Shown here piece after piece: positions 47,541 through 58,379 of a stretch of DNA of 64,000 bases (position 1 is its first letter; each line of letters begins with the position of its first letter). The stretch covers positions 43,574,018-43,638,017 of the forward strand of contig OX352762.1 of NCBI GenBank assembly GCA_947095585.1, read 5' to 3'. The translations under genes and the position numbers were made by a program. Below the pieces are notes generated by a model. It worked only from the letters and a program-made list of their open reading frames with translations, was not told the origin of the DNA and did no database searches. This DNA is from Nephrocerus scutellatus (lineage: Eukaryota; Arthropoda; Insecta; Diptera; Pipunculidae).

Positions 47541-50417
47541 CATCATATTTGGCTCTACAACCGGGGTCCGGTCCTGGCCTCCCGCAAAAAGTCTCTCCAC
47601 CGGTCCCGATTTCGAGCCGATGTCATCCAGTTTGGCATCCCTAAACTCTGGGCGTCCTGGTCTACGCCATCCTTCCAGCGTAGGCTTCGCCGGCCTCGCT
47701 GTCGTGTTCCATAAATCCTACCGCAAAGGACTTTCCGAGCAGGATCCTCTTCGCTCATGCGAGCTAGGGGTCCTGCCCACCGGAGCCTACCGAGCTTAAT
47801 TTTCTTCACGATGTCGACATCGCGGTAACGCTCGTAGATCTCATCATTATAGAGTCTCCGGAATCGTCCTTCCTCACATATGGGGCCAACAATTCTCCGT
47901 AAGACTTTTCTCTCGAACGCGGCTAAGAGGTCAGAATGCTTTTTGCTAAGCACCCAAGTCTCGGATCCATATGTAAGTACTGGTATTACCATTGTCTTAT
48001 ATATCAGCAGCTTGGATGTTATGGTTAAGTTCCTGGATTTGAAGAGTCTTGACAGGCTATAGTAGGCTTTGTTGGCTTTAAGCAGCCGTGCGCGTATTTC
48101 TGGTTCCATGCTGTTATCGGCTGCTACAGTTGACCCGAAATAGTTAAATGATTGCACTACTTCGAATGCGCGAATTGAGGGAGCAATGTTGGATCTTCTA
48201 CTCGCAGACGTGGCCACCATGTACTTTGTTTTGCTCTCATTTATGTGCAGTCCCAGATTTCGTGCCGCCTGCTCTATCTGGATGAAAGCTAGCTGTACAG
48301 CTCTTTGGTTTCTACCAACGATGATAATATCGTCTGCGTAAGCCAGTATCTGAATGGACTTATAGAGGATTGTTCCTCTCGCCGTTACGTCAGAGTCTCG
48401 GATCCCAGTCCAGTCCATCCCCTTGTCGGAGCCCGTTATAGATGTTGAATGGGCTTGATAGTGATCCGGATATTTTTACTTGGCTTATAACATTGGTCAT
48501 AGTCAACCTACATAGTCGTGTCAGTTTATTTGGGATGCCGAATTCTCTCATGGCTTTATAAAGTTCTACTCTGGCTAAGCTATCATCGGCGGCTTTAAAG
48601 TCTATAAAAAGATGGTGTAGTGAGTTTTGAAACTCTAGACATTTTTCCATCACCTGCCTTAGGGTGTAAATCTGATCAGTTGTTGATTTGATGAAGCTAC
48701 ACTGGTATGGACCAATGATGACTTTAGCGTATGGGGCTATCCTGTCTTGAAGGATGGTGGAGAAAATCTTATACGCGGTACTCAACAACGTTATACCACG
48801 ATAATTGCTGCATTTTGTGATATCTCCCTTCTTATGTATGGGGCACAGGATGCCTCTTCGCCAGTCTTCTGGCATAACTTCTTCTTCCCATACTTGCACT
48901 ATTATTTCATGAATTGCTTGGTGTAAAGGGGGGCCTCCTATTTTTATCAGTTCCGCTGGGATCCCATCAGATCCCGGGGCCTTATTATTTTTGAGCCGAT
49001 TTATCGCTCTGCTAACTTCGACTATGCTTGGTGGCGGCAGCATAGTATGATCTTCGGTAATGCGTCATACCGCGGACCCTTTGGTAGAACTTCCGCGCCT
49101 GGTGCAGTCCTTGCTCTCTGTACTGTTCCAGTTCACGGACGAGATTCTTCTCCCAGGCTGCTTTCTTTCGCCGGTGAACTGTTTTTTCATATCTTCTGAG
49201 CTCTTTATATTCATCTTCGCGTGCCCGCGTTCTATGAGATTGTTGCATTGCTCGGTACGCAACATTCTTACGTTCAGTCGCTAGCTTACATTCTTCATCG
49301 AACCAGTCGTTTCGATCTCTACGACTACTGCCTAAGATGGAGTCAGCATTACTAATGACAGTATTCTTAAGGCGTGTCCATTTCTCTTCTACGCCCGACA
49401 TCTCAGCCCCAGGACTTACTCTCCCTGCATTTAGGGCGAGTCCTATCGCTTGACCGTATTTGTTTCTGGTCTCTTCATTGCGAAGGGCAGCCGTGTTGAC
49501 TCGAATCTGATTCGCGGATGCAGTCTTCCGTGATGATGTAATCCACGCTCGGAGCACCATACCAACAAGATAGTGGTCCGAGTCGACGTTGGCACCTCGG
49601 TACGTTACGTTCGTACCGTCAACACGTGGTCTATCTGGTTGCGAGTGGCTCCATCAGGAGATACCCAGGTGGCTTTGTGGATATTTTTACGCGCAAACCT
49701 TGTACTCGCAACGACCAAATTATTGCTTGCTGCCATCTCTATGACTCGTTGTCCATTGTCATTAGTGTTCTCGTGTAAGCTATGGGTGCCAATGTACTGC
49801 CTGAATACTGGCTCCCTACCTATTTTAGCATTCATATCCCCCAGAATTATTTTTTACAACATACTGAGGGCAGGCATGGAGTTCCCGTTCGACTGATTCA
49901 AAGAATTCTTCTTTTTCATCATCTGGGGAATCCTCTGTAGGTGCGTGAACGTTTATGAGGCTTATGTTTTTAAATTTGCCCCGCACACGAAGGGTGCATA
50001 GCCGTTCATTTACTGCAATAAAGCAGATAACGGTGGGTTTCATTCTTTTGCTGACAAGAAACCCCACCCCGAGCACAAGATGTCTTGCATGACAGCTGTA
50101 ATAAATTTCATATTCTGATTTTTGTAAGACACCATTCCCTGTCCATCGCATCTCCTGAATTGCTGTTAAGTCAGCATTATATTTGGACAGGGTATCGGCT
50201 AGCTGCTGTGCAGCTCGAGCTCTATACAGTGAGCGTACGTTCCATGAGAAAATTCTTAAATCGTTTAGCCGTTTTCGTTGCCGTGGTCGTCGTCGTTCAT
50301 CAGTGTATCCGAGGCTGATTTTGGGTTCCGTAATAATATTTTTTTACAGGCGAGGTTATTGGCCTCGTGCCAAGCTTACTTTGAAGGGACTAGCCCGATC
50401 ATTCAGCTTTTCCTGCA
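47541..50417 (-). mobile_element. U9 RTE copy
   Basis: Frames: endonuclease 50151-49825 and 49835-49605, inter-domain 49560-49012, RT 49043-48390, palm/C-terminal 48418-47555 (287 residues, four fewer than usual because of the 12-bp loss before FEVVQSFNYFG). Confidence 0.83.
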
Positions 50418-50977
50418 GTGGAGTGTCTCATGGGATTAGAAAATGTATTGTGGTGTATCCACCAAGGAATGGGATCCAATATTAACCCACGTATTGACTA
50501 AAAAATTAGACAGAGATACGCACACCATATATGAGCAGTCACTCGAAAATCCCAAAGAGCTTCAAACAACAAGGCAAGTGATGGACTTCTTAGAGAAACG
50601 GTTTCAATCTCTAGAAGCTCTGGGCAAGGATCGGCACATCGAGGATCGACGAAGACTCCACCCTTTAAGGACATCAGTTGCGGCAACGAGTTCATCTGCA
50701 TGCTTGGTTTGTAAGGGAAATCACGCACTTTACGCTTGCAAGGAATTTTTAGATAAAACCCCCGCACATCGACTAAATGTGCTCAAAAAATATAACCTCT
50801 GCATAAATTGCCTGAAGGAATGACATCGATCAACAACTTGCCCGAGACGATCATGCACCAAATGCTCTAAAAAACACAATACTTTAGTTCATTTGGAAGC
50901 CGTGAATTCAAGCCAACAAATCAATACACCATCTACACAATTTAAAGGAATCAACCCGACTAGAACAACCATCTTCA
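50418..50977 (+). pseudogene. U10 BEL gag remnant, shortened start
   Basis: Gag frame 50443-50823, TGA at 50821-50823. Confidence 0.77.
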
Positions 50978-51595
50978 ATGGAAAATAAGACGCAGAGACA
51001 CGATCAAGCTCTATCACTTAGCACCATTAGTCAACAACGTCTAGGATATATTTTGTTGGGGATAAAGTTAGAATCCCACAATGGTGAATTCGTCGAATGC
51101 AGAGCGCTACTAGATTCAGGCTCTCAAGTAAATTTCATTACGGAGAGACTCGTTAAAAAATTGAAGATTCCAGCAAGGCATAATTCTTTGTGCATCCAGG
51201 GGATCGGTTATGCCACTCAAAAGGCACATAAGAGAGTGAATGTACATTTGAAATCCAGGCTGAATGGGTTCTCGGCTAGAATTGAAGCGTTGGTCTTGCC
51301 AAAATTACTTTCACCTCAACCAACTCAAGGAATAGACATCTCACAATGGAACATTCCAAAGAATATAAAATTAGCTGATCCAAATTTCAACTGTACGGAG
51401 CATATCGACCTACTCATCGGCGCAGAACTGTATCATGAACTTCTGTCTGTTGGACAAATAAGATCCAATGTCGAGATGCCAACTTTTCAAAACACGGTAT
51501 TCGGGTGGATGGCAACAGGGAGAATTGGACAACTTCTAAATACATCAATTACTTGCGGTATGTGCATCGAAGACGAAAATCTGAACACTAATTGA
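50978..51595 (+). pseudogene. U10 BEL aspartic protease frame, truncated
   Basis: Same 205-residue frame and 2-bp loss as U8 and U9. Confidence 0.83.
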
Positions 51596-52526
51596 AAAAT
51601 TTTGGACAACTGAAGAACCAGAGGAACCACAAGGAGCTCTTCCAACAGCAGAAAAGTGGTGTGAAAAGAACTTTGTACAGACAACTCATCGGGATATCCA
51701 AGGCCGATTTACCGTAAATCTACCATTTTCAGACGATCCCACAAGGCTTGGGGAATCAAAACCCATCGCCCTCCAACGGTTATATGCGTTAGAAGGACGA
51801 TTAGCTAACAATAAAGAGCTTAAGCAATAATACGATCAATTTATGAACGAGTATATCACTCTAAATCACATGACAGAAGTAGCGCTTCCACCAATTAATT
51901 CACCACACTACTTTCTCCCTCACCACTGCGTGCAAAAACCTGATAGCAGTACCACCAAGTTGAGAGTCGCATTCGACGCATCATGCAAAACATCCTACAA
52001 TATATCACTCAATGATATCTTGCATGTAGGCCCCAGAATTCAGGATGACCTATTCACAATTCTGCTAAGATTCCGGTTACCACGATTTGTTTTTACAGCC
52101 GATATAGAAAAAATGTATAGACAAGTATTGCTACATAAAGAAGATCGGAAGTACCAGTTGATTCTGTGGAGAAAGGAAGTATCAGACCCTGTAAAAAGTT
52201 ATCAGCTGAACACCGTGACCTACGGCACATCATCTGCCCCATATTTATCAATAAAATGTTTACAACAGCTCTCTCAAGCAACAACTAAAAGCCACCCCTT
52301 CGGCAGCAAGATACTTCAACACGATTTCTACGTAGACGACGTCATGACAGGCGCAAACAGTCTTTCCACTGCTCTGGAAATGCAAAGGCAATTGATAGAC
52401 GTGCTTCAGGGAGCAGGCTTCAAACTGCGCAAGTGGTGCGCAAATCACCCGCGGCTATACAAAATTTCGGTTCAGAGGACAAAGAAGTACAGCTGGACTT
52501 CAAAAATGACTCAGAAGACAACATAA
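51596..52526 (+). pseudogene. U10 BEL reverse transcriptase
   Basis: TAA at 51828-51830, open from 51843. YVDD intact. Confidence 0.83.
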
Positions 52527-53014
52527 AAACTTTGGGTCTAACTTGGCTGCCTAAGGTAGACGATTTTTGCATCAAAACTTATGAGAATTACGACGCCAAA
52601 GTCACAAAAAGAAAGGTCTCATCAGAAATAGCACGAATATTTGATCCACTTGGAATCATGGCTCCAGTGGTAATCACCGCAAAAATCTTTCTGCAATAGT
52701 TGTGGAAATTAAAATTAGATTGGGATGCAGCTCTACCTCAGGAATTACATTCACAATGGTCAAGTTTCCGTGACGACCTCAAGGCAATAAGTCTCATCAG
52801 GATTCCACGACACATATTTTCACACCAGACTCCAGAAGTAACAAAAGTTCACGTTTTCGCTGATGCATCCGAAAGGGCGTATCGAGCCTCCATCTATATA
52901 CGATCAACGGTTGGGCACGGAACCATTATAGTGCGATTGTTGTGCGCAAAATCTCGTGTAGCACCACTTAGAAGAAAAGGTTTAAGAAGCCGACAGTTCC
53001 ACCCGCCAAACTAG
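52433..53014 (+). pseudogene. U10 BEL Pao A17/RNase H with amber codon
   Basis: TAG at 52697-52699. The last stretch reads CGACAGTTCCACC where the other units have CGACAATTCCACC, just before the switch to ancestral sequence. Confidence 0.8.
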
Positions 53015-53673
53015 CAACGGATCTCGCCAATCGAATAAAAAGGGATATTGGATACGAAGATGCTCCTACGTATTTTTGGAGTGACTCTGAAATTGTCTTG
53101 GCTTGGATCAACTCCTCTGAGAAATCCCTCCCAACGTTCATTGCTAACAGAGTATCTTCGATAAAGGTTAGTACCACACCACAACAATGGCGTCACGTAA
53201 AATCCAAGGAGAACCCAGCTGATTTACTAACACGAGGAATTACTCCGGAAAAGTTGAAGGAATGCAATCTTTGGTTTTACGGTCCCCTATTCCTTCATGG
53301 TCGAGAATCATCTTGGCCAAAACCTTACAACAAATCGGCATTGTCTGAGCAGCAACCAAACTCCAATGCGTTACCAATAACAACTAACGATAAGGAGGCA
53401 GGTCACTTAATCTACAAAATTAAGCATGGAAACTCATTTCAAAGGGTCCAGCGGATCACTGCGTACATATTAAGATTCGTCAGCAAACTTAAAGAGCGTG
53501 AAGGGAAGACAAGCAGTAAAAGAGAACTATCCAGCCAAAAATTAACAGATTCGCTTCATACCATTCTACGACTTCTGCAGCACGAGGAGTTCCATTCCGA
53601 TATCGCCCATCTTAAACGATACAGCGAGTGCGAGAAAAACAGCGCCATAAGCAGTCTCGCACCCTTTTTGGAT
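53015..53673 (+). pseudogene. U10 BEL RNase H C-terminus and linker, undeleted form
   Basis: SDSEIVLAWI is complete (about 53080-53110). One frame from 53098 runs through NPADLLTRG, the linker and into RTE DNA at 53674 without a stop, because the 10-bp and 40-bp deletions and the TAA of the inner units are absent. It matches U1 here. The natural continuation is APFLD and then, across the RTE insertion, TNDIMRVGG at 56817. Confidence 0.83.
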
Positions 53674-53687
53674 CATCATATTTGGTT

Positions 53688-54086
53688 CTACAACCGGGGT
53701 CCGGTCCTGGCCTCCCGCAAAAAGTCTCTCCACCGGTCCCGATTTCGAGCCGATGTCATCCAGTTTGGCATCCCTAAACTCTGGGTGTCCTGGTCTACGC
53801 CATCCTTCCAGGGTAGGCTTGGCCGGCCTCGCTGTCGTGTTCCATAAATCCTATCGCAAAGGACTTTCCGAGCAGGATCCTCTTCGCTCATGCGAGCTAG
53901 GTATCCTGCCCACCGGAGCCTCCCGAGCTTAATTTTCTTCACGATGTCGACATCGCGGTAACGCTCGTAGATCTCATCATTATAGAGTCTCCGGAATCGT
54001 CCTTCCTCACATACGGGGCCAACAATTCTCCGTAAGACTTTTCTCTTGAACGCGGCTAAGAGGTCAGAATGCTTTTTGCTAAGCAC
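53688..54086 (-). pseudogene. U10 RTE C-terminal region
   Basis: Carries LSKKHSDLLAAFKRKVLRRI, GRLRWAGYLARM and GRPSLPWKDGVDQD, the usual C-terminal motifs of this LINE group. It is one frame off the RT because of a short loss near 54105. Substitutions here set it apart from the near-identical internal copies (for example GYLARM against GPLARM). Confidence 0.8.
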
Positions 54087-55638
54087 CCAAGTCTCGGATC
54101 CATAAGTACTGGTATGACCATTGTCTTGTTATCAGCAGCTTGGATGTTATGGTTAAGTTCCTGGATTTAAAGAGTCTTGACAGGCTATAGTAGGCTTTGT
54201 TGGCTTTAAGCAACCGTGCGCGTATTTCTGGTTCCATGCTGTTATCGGCTGCTATAGTTGACCCGAGATAGTTAAAGGATTGCACTACTTCAAATTCGCG
54301 CTCCACTATCTGAATTGAGGGACCAATGTTGGATCTTCTAGACGTGGCCACCATGTACTTTGTTTTGCTCTCATTTATGTGCAGCCCCAGATTTTGTGCC
54401 GCCTGCTCTATCTGGATGAAAGCTTCCTGTACAGCTCTTTGGTTTCTACCAACGATGTCAATATCGTCTGCGTAAGCCAGTATCTGAATGGACTTATAGA
54501 GGATTGTTCCTCTCGCCGTTACGTCAGAGTCTCGGATCCCAGTCCAGTCCATCCCCTTTCGGAATCCGTTATAGATGTTGAATGGGCTTGATAGTGATCC
54601 GGATATTTTTACTTGGCTTATAACATTGGTCATGGTCAACCTACATAGTCGTGTCAGTTTATTTGCGATGCCGAATTCTCTCATGGCTTTATAAAGTTCT
54701 ACTCTGGCTAAGCTATCATAGGCGGCTTTAAAGTCTTTAAAAAGATGGTGTAGTGAGTTTTGAAACTCTAGACATTTTTCCATCACCTGCCTTAGGGTGT
54801 AAATCTGATCAGTTGTTGATTTGATGAAGCCACAATGGTATGGACCAATGATGACTTTAGCGTATGGGGCTATCCTGTCTTGAAGGATGGTGGAGAAAAT
54901 CTTATACGCGGTACTCAACAACGTTATACCACGATAATTGCTGCATTTTGTGATATCTCCCTTCTTATGTATGGGGCACAGGATGCCTCTTCGCCAGTCT
55001 TCTGGCATAACTTCTTCTTCCCATACTTGCACTATTATTTCATGAATTGCTTGGTGTAATGTGGGGCCTCCTATTTTTATCAGTGCCGCTGGAATCTCAT
55101 CAGATCCCGGGGCCTTATTATTTTTGAGCCGATTTATCGCTCTGCTAACTTCGACTATGCTTGGTGGCGGCAGCATAGTATGATCTTCGGTCATTGGTGG
55201 AGCCTCCAATTCCTCAGTTAGCTGGCCATTTAGCAACTCATGAAAGTGCTCTTCCCATCGCTCTAAGATGCCTTTAAGATCGGCGATCAGATTATATTGC
55301 GTCATACCGCGGACACTTTGGTAGAACTTCCGCGCCTGGTGCGGTCCTTGCTCTCTGTACTGTTCCAGTTCACGGACGAGATTCTTCTCCCAGGCTGCTT
55401 TCTTTCGCCGGTGAACTGTTTTTTCATATCTTCTGAGCTCTTTATATTCATCTTCGCGTGCCCGCGTTCTATGAGACTGTTGCATTGCTCGGTACGCAAC
55501 ATTCTTACGTTCAGTCGTTAGCTTACATTCGTCATCGAACCAGTCGTTTCGATCTCTACGACTACTGCCTAAGATGGAGTCAGCAGTACTAATGACAGTA
55601 TTATTAAGGCGTGTCCATTTCTCTTCTACGCCGGACAT
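54079..55638 (-). pseudogene. U10 RTE inter-domain region and reverse transcriptase (519 aa)
   Basis: The longest RTE frame in the window. The N-terminal 130 residues are the charged inter-domain region. The next stretch (RWEEHFHELLNGQ..., about 55200-55300) is the segment deleted from all array units. RT blocks follow: NKAPGSDEIPAALIK, NYRGITLLSTAYKI, FKDFKAAYDS, and AYADDID with both Asp. Between NGFRK and the AYADD block the expected LLFN-type segment is replaced by MDWTGIRDSD, so a short internal deletion is fixed in all copies. The start at Met 55638 is not original; the frame is entered after the 10-bp loss upstream. Confidence 0.85.
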
Positions 55639-55831
55639 CTCAGCCCCAGGACTTACTCTCCCTGCATTTAGGGCGCTTAACCGTAGTTGTTTCTGGTCTC
55701 TTCATTGCGAAGGGCAGCCGTGTTGACTCGAATCTAATTGGCGGATGCAGTCTTCCGTGATGATGCAATCCGCGCTCGGAGCACCATACCAACAAGATAG
55801 TGGTCCGAGTCGACGTTGGCACCTCGGTACG

Positions 55832-56328
55832 TTACGTTCGTACCGTCATCAGGTTCGGGTTGTGGCGGCGGTCTATCAACACGTGGTCTATCTGGTTGGG
55901 AGTGGCTCCATCAGGAGATACCCAGGTGGCTTTGTGGATATTTTTACGCGCAAACCTTGTACTCGCAACGACCAAATTATTGCTTGCTGCCATCTCTATG
56001 ACTCGTTGTCCATTGTCATTAGTGTTCTCGTGTAAGCTATGGGTGCCACTGTACTGCCTGAATACTGGCTCCCTACCTATTTTAGCATTCATATCCACCA
56101 GAATGATTTTTACATCATACTGAGGGCAGGCCGTTCCCGTTCGACTGATTCAAAGAATTCTTTTTTTTCATCATCTGGGGAATCCTCTGTAGGTGCGTGA
56201 ACGTTTATGAGGCTTATGTTTTTAAATTTGCCCCGCACGCGAAGGGTGCATAGCCGTTCATTTACTGCATTAAAGCCGATAACGGTGGGTTTCATTCTTT
56301 TGCTGACAAGAAACCCCACCCCGAGCAC
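55832..56328 (-). pseudogene. U10 RTE endonuclease in two frames
   Basis: 56328-56110 holds INVHAPTEDS. 56098-55832 holds DMNAKIG, NGQRVIEMA, ATWVS and NQIDHVLIDRR. An indel near 56133 (GGCAGGCCGTTCCC) separates them. The upstream FSWNVRSL strand lies near 56500 on the same strand. Confidence 0.78.
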
Positions 56329-56809
56329 ATGATGTCTTGCATGACAGCTGTAATAAATGTCATATTCTGATTTTTGTAAGACACCATTCCCTGTTCACCG
56401 CATCTCCTGAATTGCTGTTAAGTCAGCATTATATTTGGACAGGGTATCGGCTAGCTGCTGTGCAGCTCGAGCTCTATACAGTGAGCGTACGTTCCATGAG
56501 AAAATTCTTAAATCGTTTAGCCGTTTTCGTTGCCGTGGTCGTCGTCGTTCATCAGTGTATCCGAGGCTGATTTTGGGTTCCGTAATAATATTTTTTACAG
56601 GCGAGGTTATTGGCCTCGTGTCAACCTTACTTTGAAGGGACTAGCCCGATCATTCAGCTTTTCCTGCATTTGGGGAAAATTACCAGCGGCCACCACGTGG
56701 AGGTTTGATCGCACTTCCACCAGTCAGAGATAGTTACGGCCACATGCAATTCTAGAGCATTCTGTGTTATTCCTCCTATTTCTGCTGATGGCTGACCGCC
56801 ACCCTACCA

Positions 56810-56816
56810 TTTGGAT
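56810..56816 (+). repeat. Target-site duplication TTTGGAT, right side of the RTE insertion
   Basis: Marks where BEL resumes after the RTE. The reading LDTNDIMRVGG picks up the integrase frame. A second copy at 58616-58622 comes from the 1.8-kb duplication. Confidence 0.85.
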
Positions 56817-57975
56817 ACAAATGATATTATGCGAGTTGGAGGAAGACTAGATGCATCAGCGCTTTCATACGATGCAAAACATCCTATCTTACTTCCTTAC
56901 GGACATCTTTTCACAAAAATGATAATGACAGAGATTCATTGCAAAAATAAGCACGTTGGACCACAGACTCTTTTGGCCATTACTAGACAACGATTCTGGC
57001 CGATCAAAGGTAAAACTATTGCCAGATCTATAGTGCAAAACTGCATTCGGTGCGCAAAAGCAAAACCTAAGTTGCTCTCTCAGATGATGGGCAGTTTACC
57101 AGCCGATTGAGTTCAACCAGCACGGCCTTTCATCATTTCAGGAGTGGACTTTTGCGGGCCGATATGAATTCACTACCGTGGTAGAGGAAGTCGACCACAA
57201 AAGGGGTACATCGCAATATTCTGCTGCTTTGCTACTAAGGCTGTTCACCTGGAAATCGTTAGTGCATTAACAATGGAAGCCTTTATAGGAGCACTGAAAC
57301 GTTTCATGGGAAGACGAGGCCACGTTCGCAACTTATACTGTGATAATGCGAATAATTTTGTTGGAGCTAGAAATCAGCTTCAGGACCTTAGCCAGACGGT
57401 ATATTCCACGCAAGGTCAAAAATCAATCACCAAGTGCAGCGCAAAAGTCATCGATTTCCATTTTATTCCACCTCGATCTCCCCACTTCGGCGGATTATGG
57501 GAAGCTGCCGTTAAATCAGCAAAACATTTACTATATCGAAGCGTGTCATCAGCACCCTTGACATATTAAGAATTTGAGACCCTAATGATTGAAAGGCAAT
57601 TCTTAATTCACGGCCATTAACACCGCTTTCTTCAGATCCAAATGATCTCACCGCACTAACCCCTGGTCACTTCCTAATCGGTGAACCACTGACAGCACCA
57701 ATTGACGCAAACGCTGAAAACACGAAGGTCAACCTGCTGACACGATGGAAATTAGTGACGCACCTAAAAAATGAATTTTGACGCAGATTGTCGAGGGAAT
57801 ATCTAAATGAATTGCAGCAACGGGTTAAATGGAAACAGCTAAAACCAAACTTATAACCCGGAGCCATAGTTCTAATTAAAGAAGATAACACCCCATCGAT
57901 GAAATGGGCACTCGGACGAGTCATTAAAACTCACATTGGAGAAGATGGCCAGGACCGCGTAGCGTTAAAACATCA
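56811..57975 (+). pseudogene. BEL integrase and C-terminal domain, copy 1
   Basis: Integrase inserts BEL cDNA into chromosomes. H2C2 zinc-binding domain in 56811-57110 (HCKNKH ... CIRC). The frame then meets TGA codons at 57108-57110 and 57165-57167. The catalytic core shows VDFCGPI (first Asp, about 57147), YCDNANNF (second Asp, about 57342) and LWEAAVKSAKH (Glu, about 57500). The open part is 57273-57569. After a stop at 57567 and a frame change, the Pao-type C-terminal domain (DUF5641-like: LTPGHFLIGEPL, LTRWKLVTHL, PSMKWALGRV) occupies about 57645-57975, with further stops. Not functional as it stands. Confidence 0.85.
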
Positions 57976-58029
57976 ACCAGCATTCTTCAGCGAGCGATTC
58001 GAGCGAGTCGAAAATCATACGGCTCGGCA

Positions 58030-58379
58030 ATGTTATCCATCTTGATAGTATGCCTGATCGTACCACTCACATGTAGTTACCCAGTGGAAGTCAGCCAATT
58101 TCCATCTAAGCTAGGCCTTCATTTTGAAGCTCTAGGAACAGAAAATTTGGCAGCCAACGAATGGAACCTGGGGGTATACTATGAACTAACACCGTACTGG
58201 ACTGAATTCCATGAGCTCACAAAGGGAGTTAAATCTTTGCGACAACTCTGCCAGGTGATACCGCAAAACAATTCATGCAAGTCAAAATAATCGATCAATT
58301 TACTCATGTAAAAGAAGAGCTCACAACAGGGAACGAATTCTTCTCGAGGACCCTCCATAAGGCAAGAGCAAGACGCGGA
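58030..58379 (+). pseudogene. Envelope-like gene, copy 1, truncated at the cleavage site
   Basis: The ATG at 58030 opens an 86-residue frame with a hydrophobic leader (LSILIVCLIVPLT) that looks like a signal peptide. The sequence then shifts frame near 58280 and is cut at 58379, just after the basic Arg-rich stretch. It overlaps nothing in pol; the ATG lies in a different frame from the end of the integrase region. See copy 2 for the family assignment. Confidence 0.68.

Larger units (their letters stand above)
44335..50417 (+). repeat. U9, 6083-bp unit, C-group
   Basis: As U8, except for a private 12-bp in-frame loss in RTE (GCGCGAATTGAGG, near 48173) and no 1-bp loss near the RTE 3' end. 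Together these account for the 11-bp difference in spacing. Confidence 0.87.
1259..56679 (+). repeat. Ten-unit head-to-tail tandem array of a nested BEL+RTE segment (macrosatellite-like)
   Basis: Equivalent landmarks recur at constant spacing. The protease start lies at 9895, 20518, 26681, 32844, 38801, 44895 and 50978, with steps of 6163, 6163, 5957, 6094 and 6083 after the first. The differences are fully explained by indels I can place: 138 bp, net 67 bp, 12 bp, 2 bp and single bases. Unit limits used here are U1 1118-6744, U2 6745-9278, U3 9279-15331, U4 15332-19901, U5 19902-26064, U6 26065-32227, U7 32228-38240, U8 38241-44334, U9 44335-50417, U10 50418-56809. All units have the same orientation. 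Each holds + strand BEL sequence followed by - strand RTE sequence. Confidence 0.93.
50418..56809 (+). repeat. U10, terminal unit with the full-length RTE
   Basis: The left three quarters of its BEL part are C-group. From about 53014 rightward it is ancestral: GAAATTGTCT, the 40-bp linker block, GAGAAA, and an RTE without the net 104-bp deletion and without the 1-bp insertion. The switch from array-type to parental-type sequence therefore lies between about 52700 and 53090. Confidence 0.85.
53674..56809 (-). mobile_element. Full-length RTE-type LINE (3136 bp) flanked by TTTGGAT
   Basis: This is the only copy with both ends. The 3' end (…ATATGATG, stop about 15 bp inside) lies against TTTGGAT 53667-53673. 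The 5' end lies against TTTGGAT 56810-56816. Frames: endonuclease 56328-56110 and 56098-55832, then a 519-residue frame 55638-54079 holding the inter-domain region and RT, then the C-terminal part 54086-53688. It is still dead: a 10-bp loss near 55675, an indel near 56133 (endonuclease), and a small loss near 54105 that separates the thumb from the C-terminal part. It keeps the 30-bp block at about 55850. Confidence 0.87.
56582..58379. repeat. First copy of a 1.8-kb tandem duplication (RTE 5' end, integrase, env start)
   Basis: Matches 58388-60184 nearly base for base (offset 1806, later 1805 after a 1-bp difference near 57846/59651). The duplicated part starts inside the RTE 5' end and stops inside the envelope-like gene at its cleavage site. 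Confidence 0.92.

Noticed and set aside
9895..53014. Multigene family of host aspartic proteases or polymerases
   Set aside because: Domain order, target-site duplication and LTR show that they are BEL pol. Shared frameshifts exclude function in place.
1259..56679. CRISPR-like or bacterial repeat array
   Set aside because: Units are 6 kb of retrotransposon sequence with no spacers, and gene content is eukaryotic.
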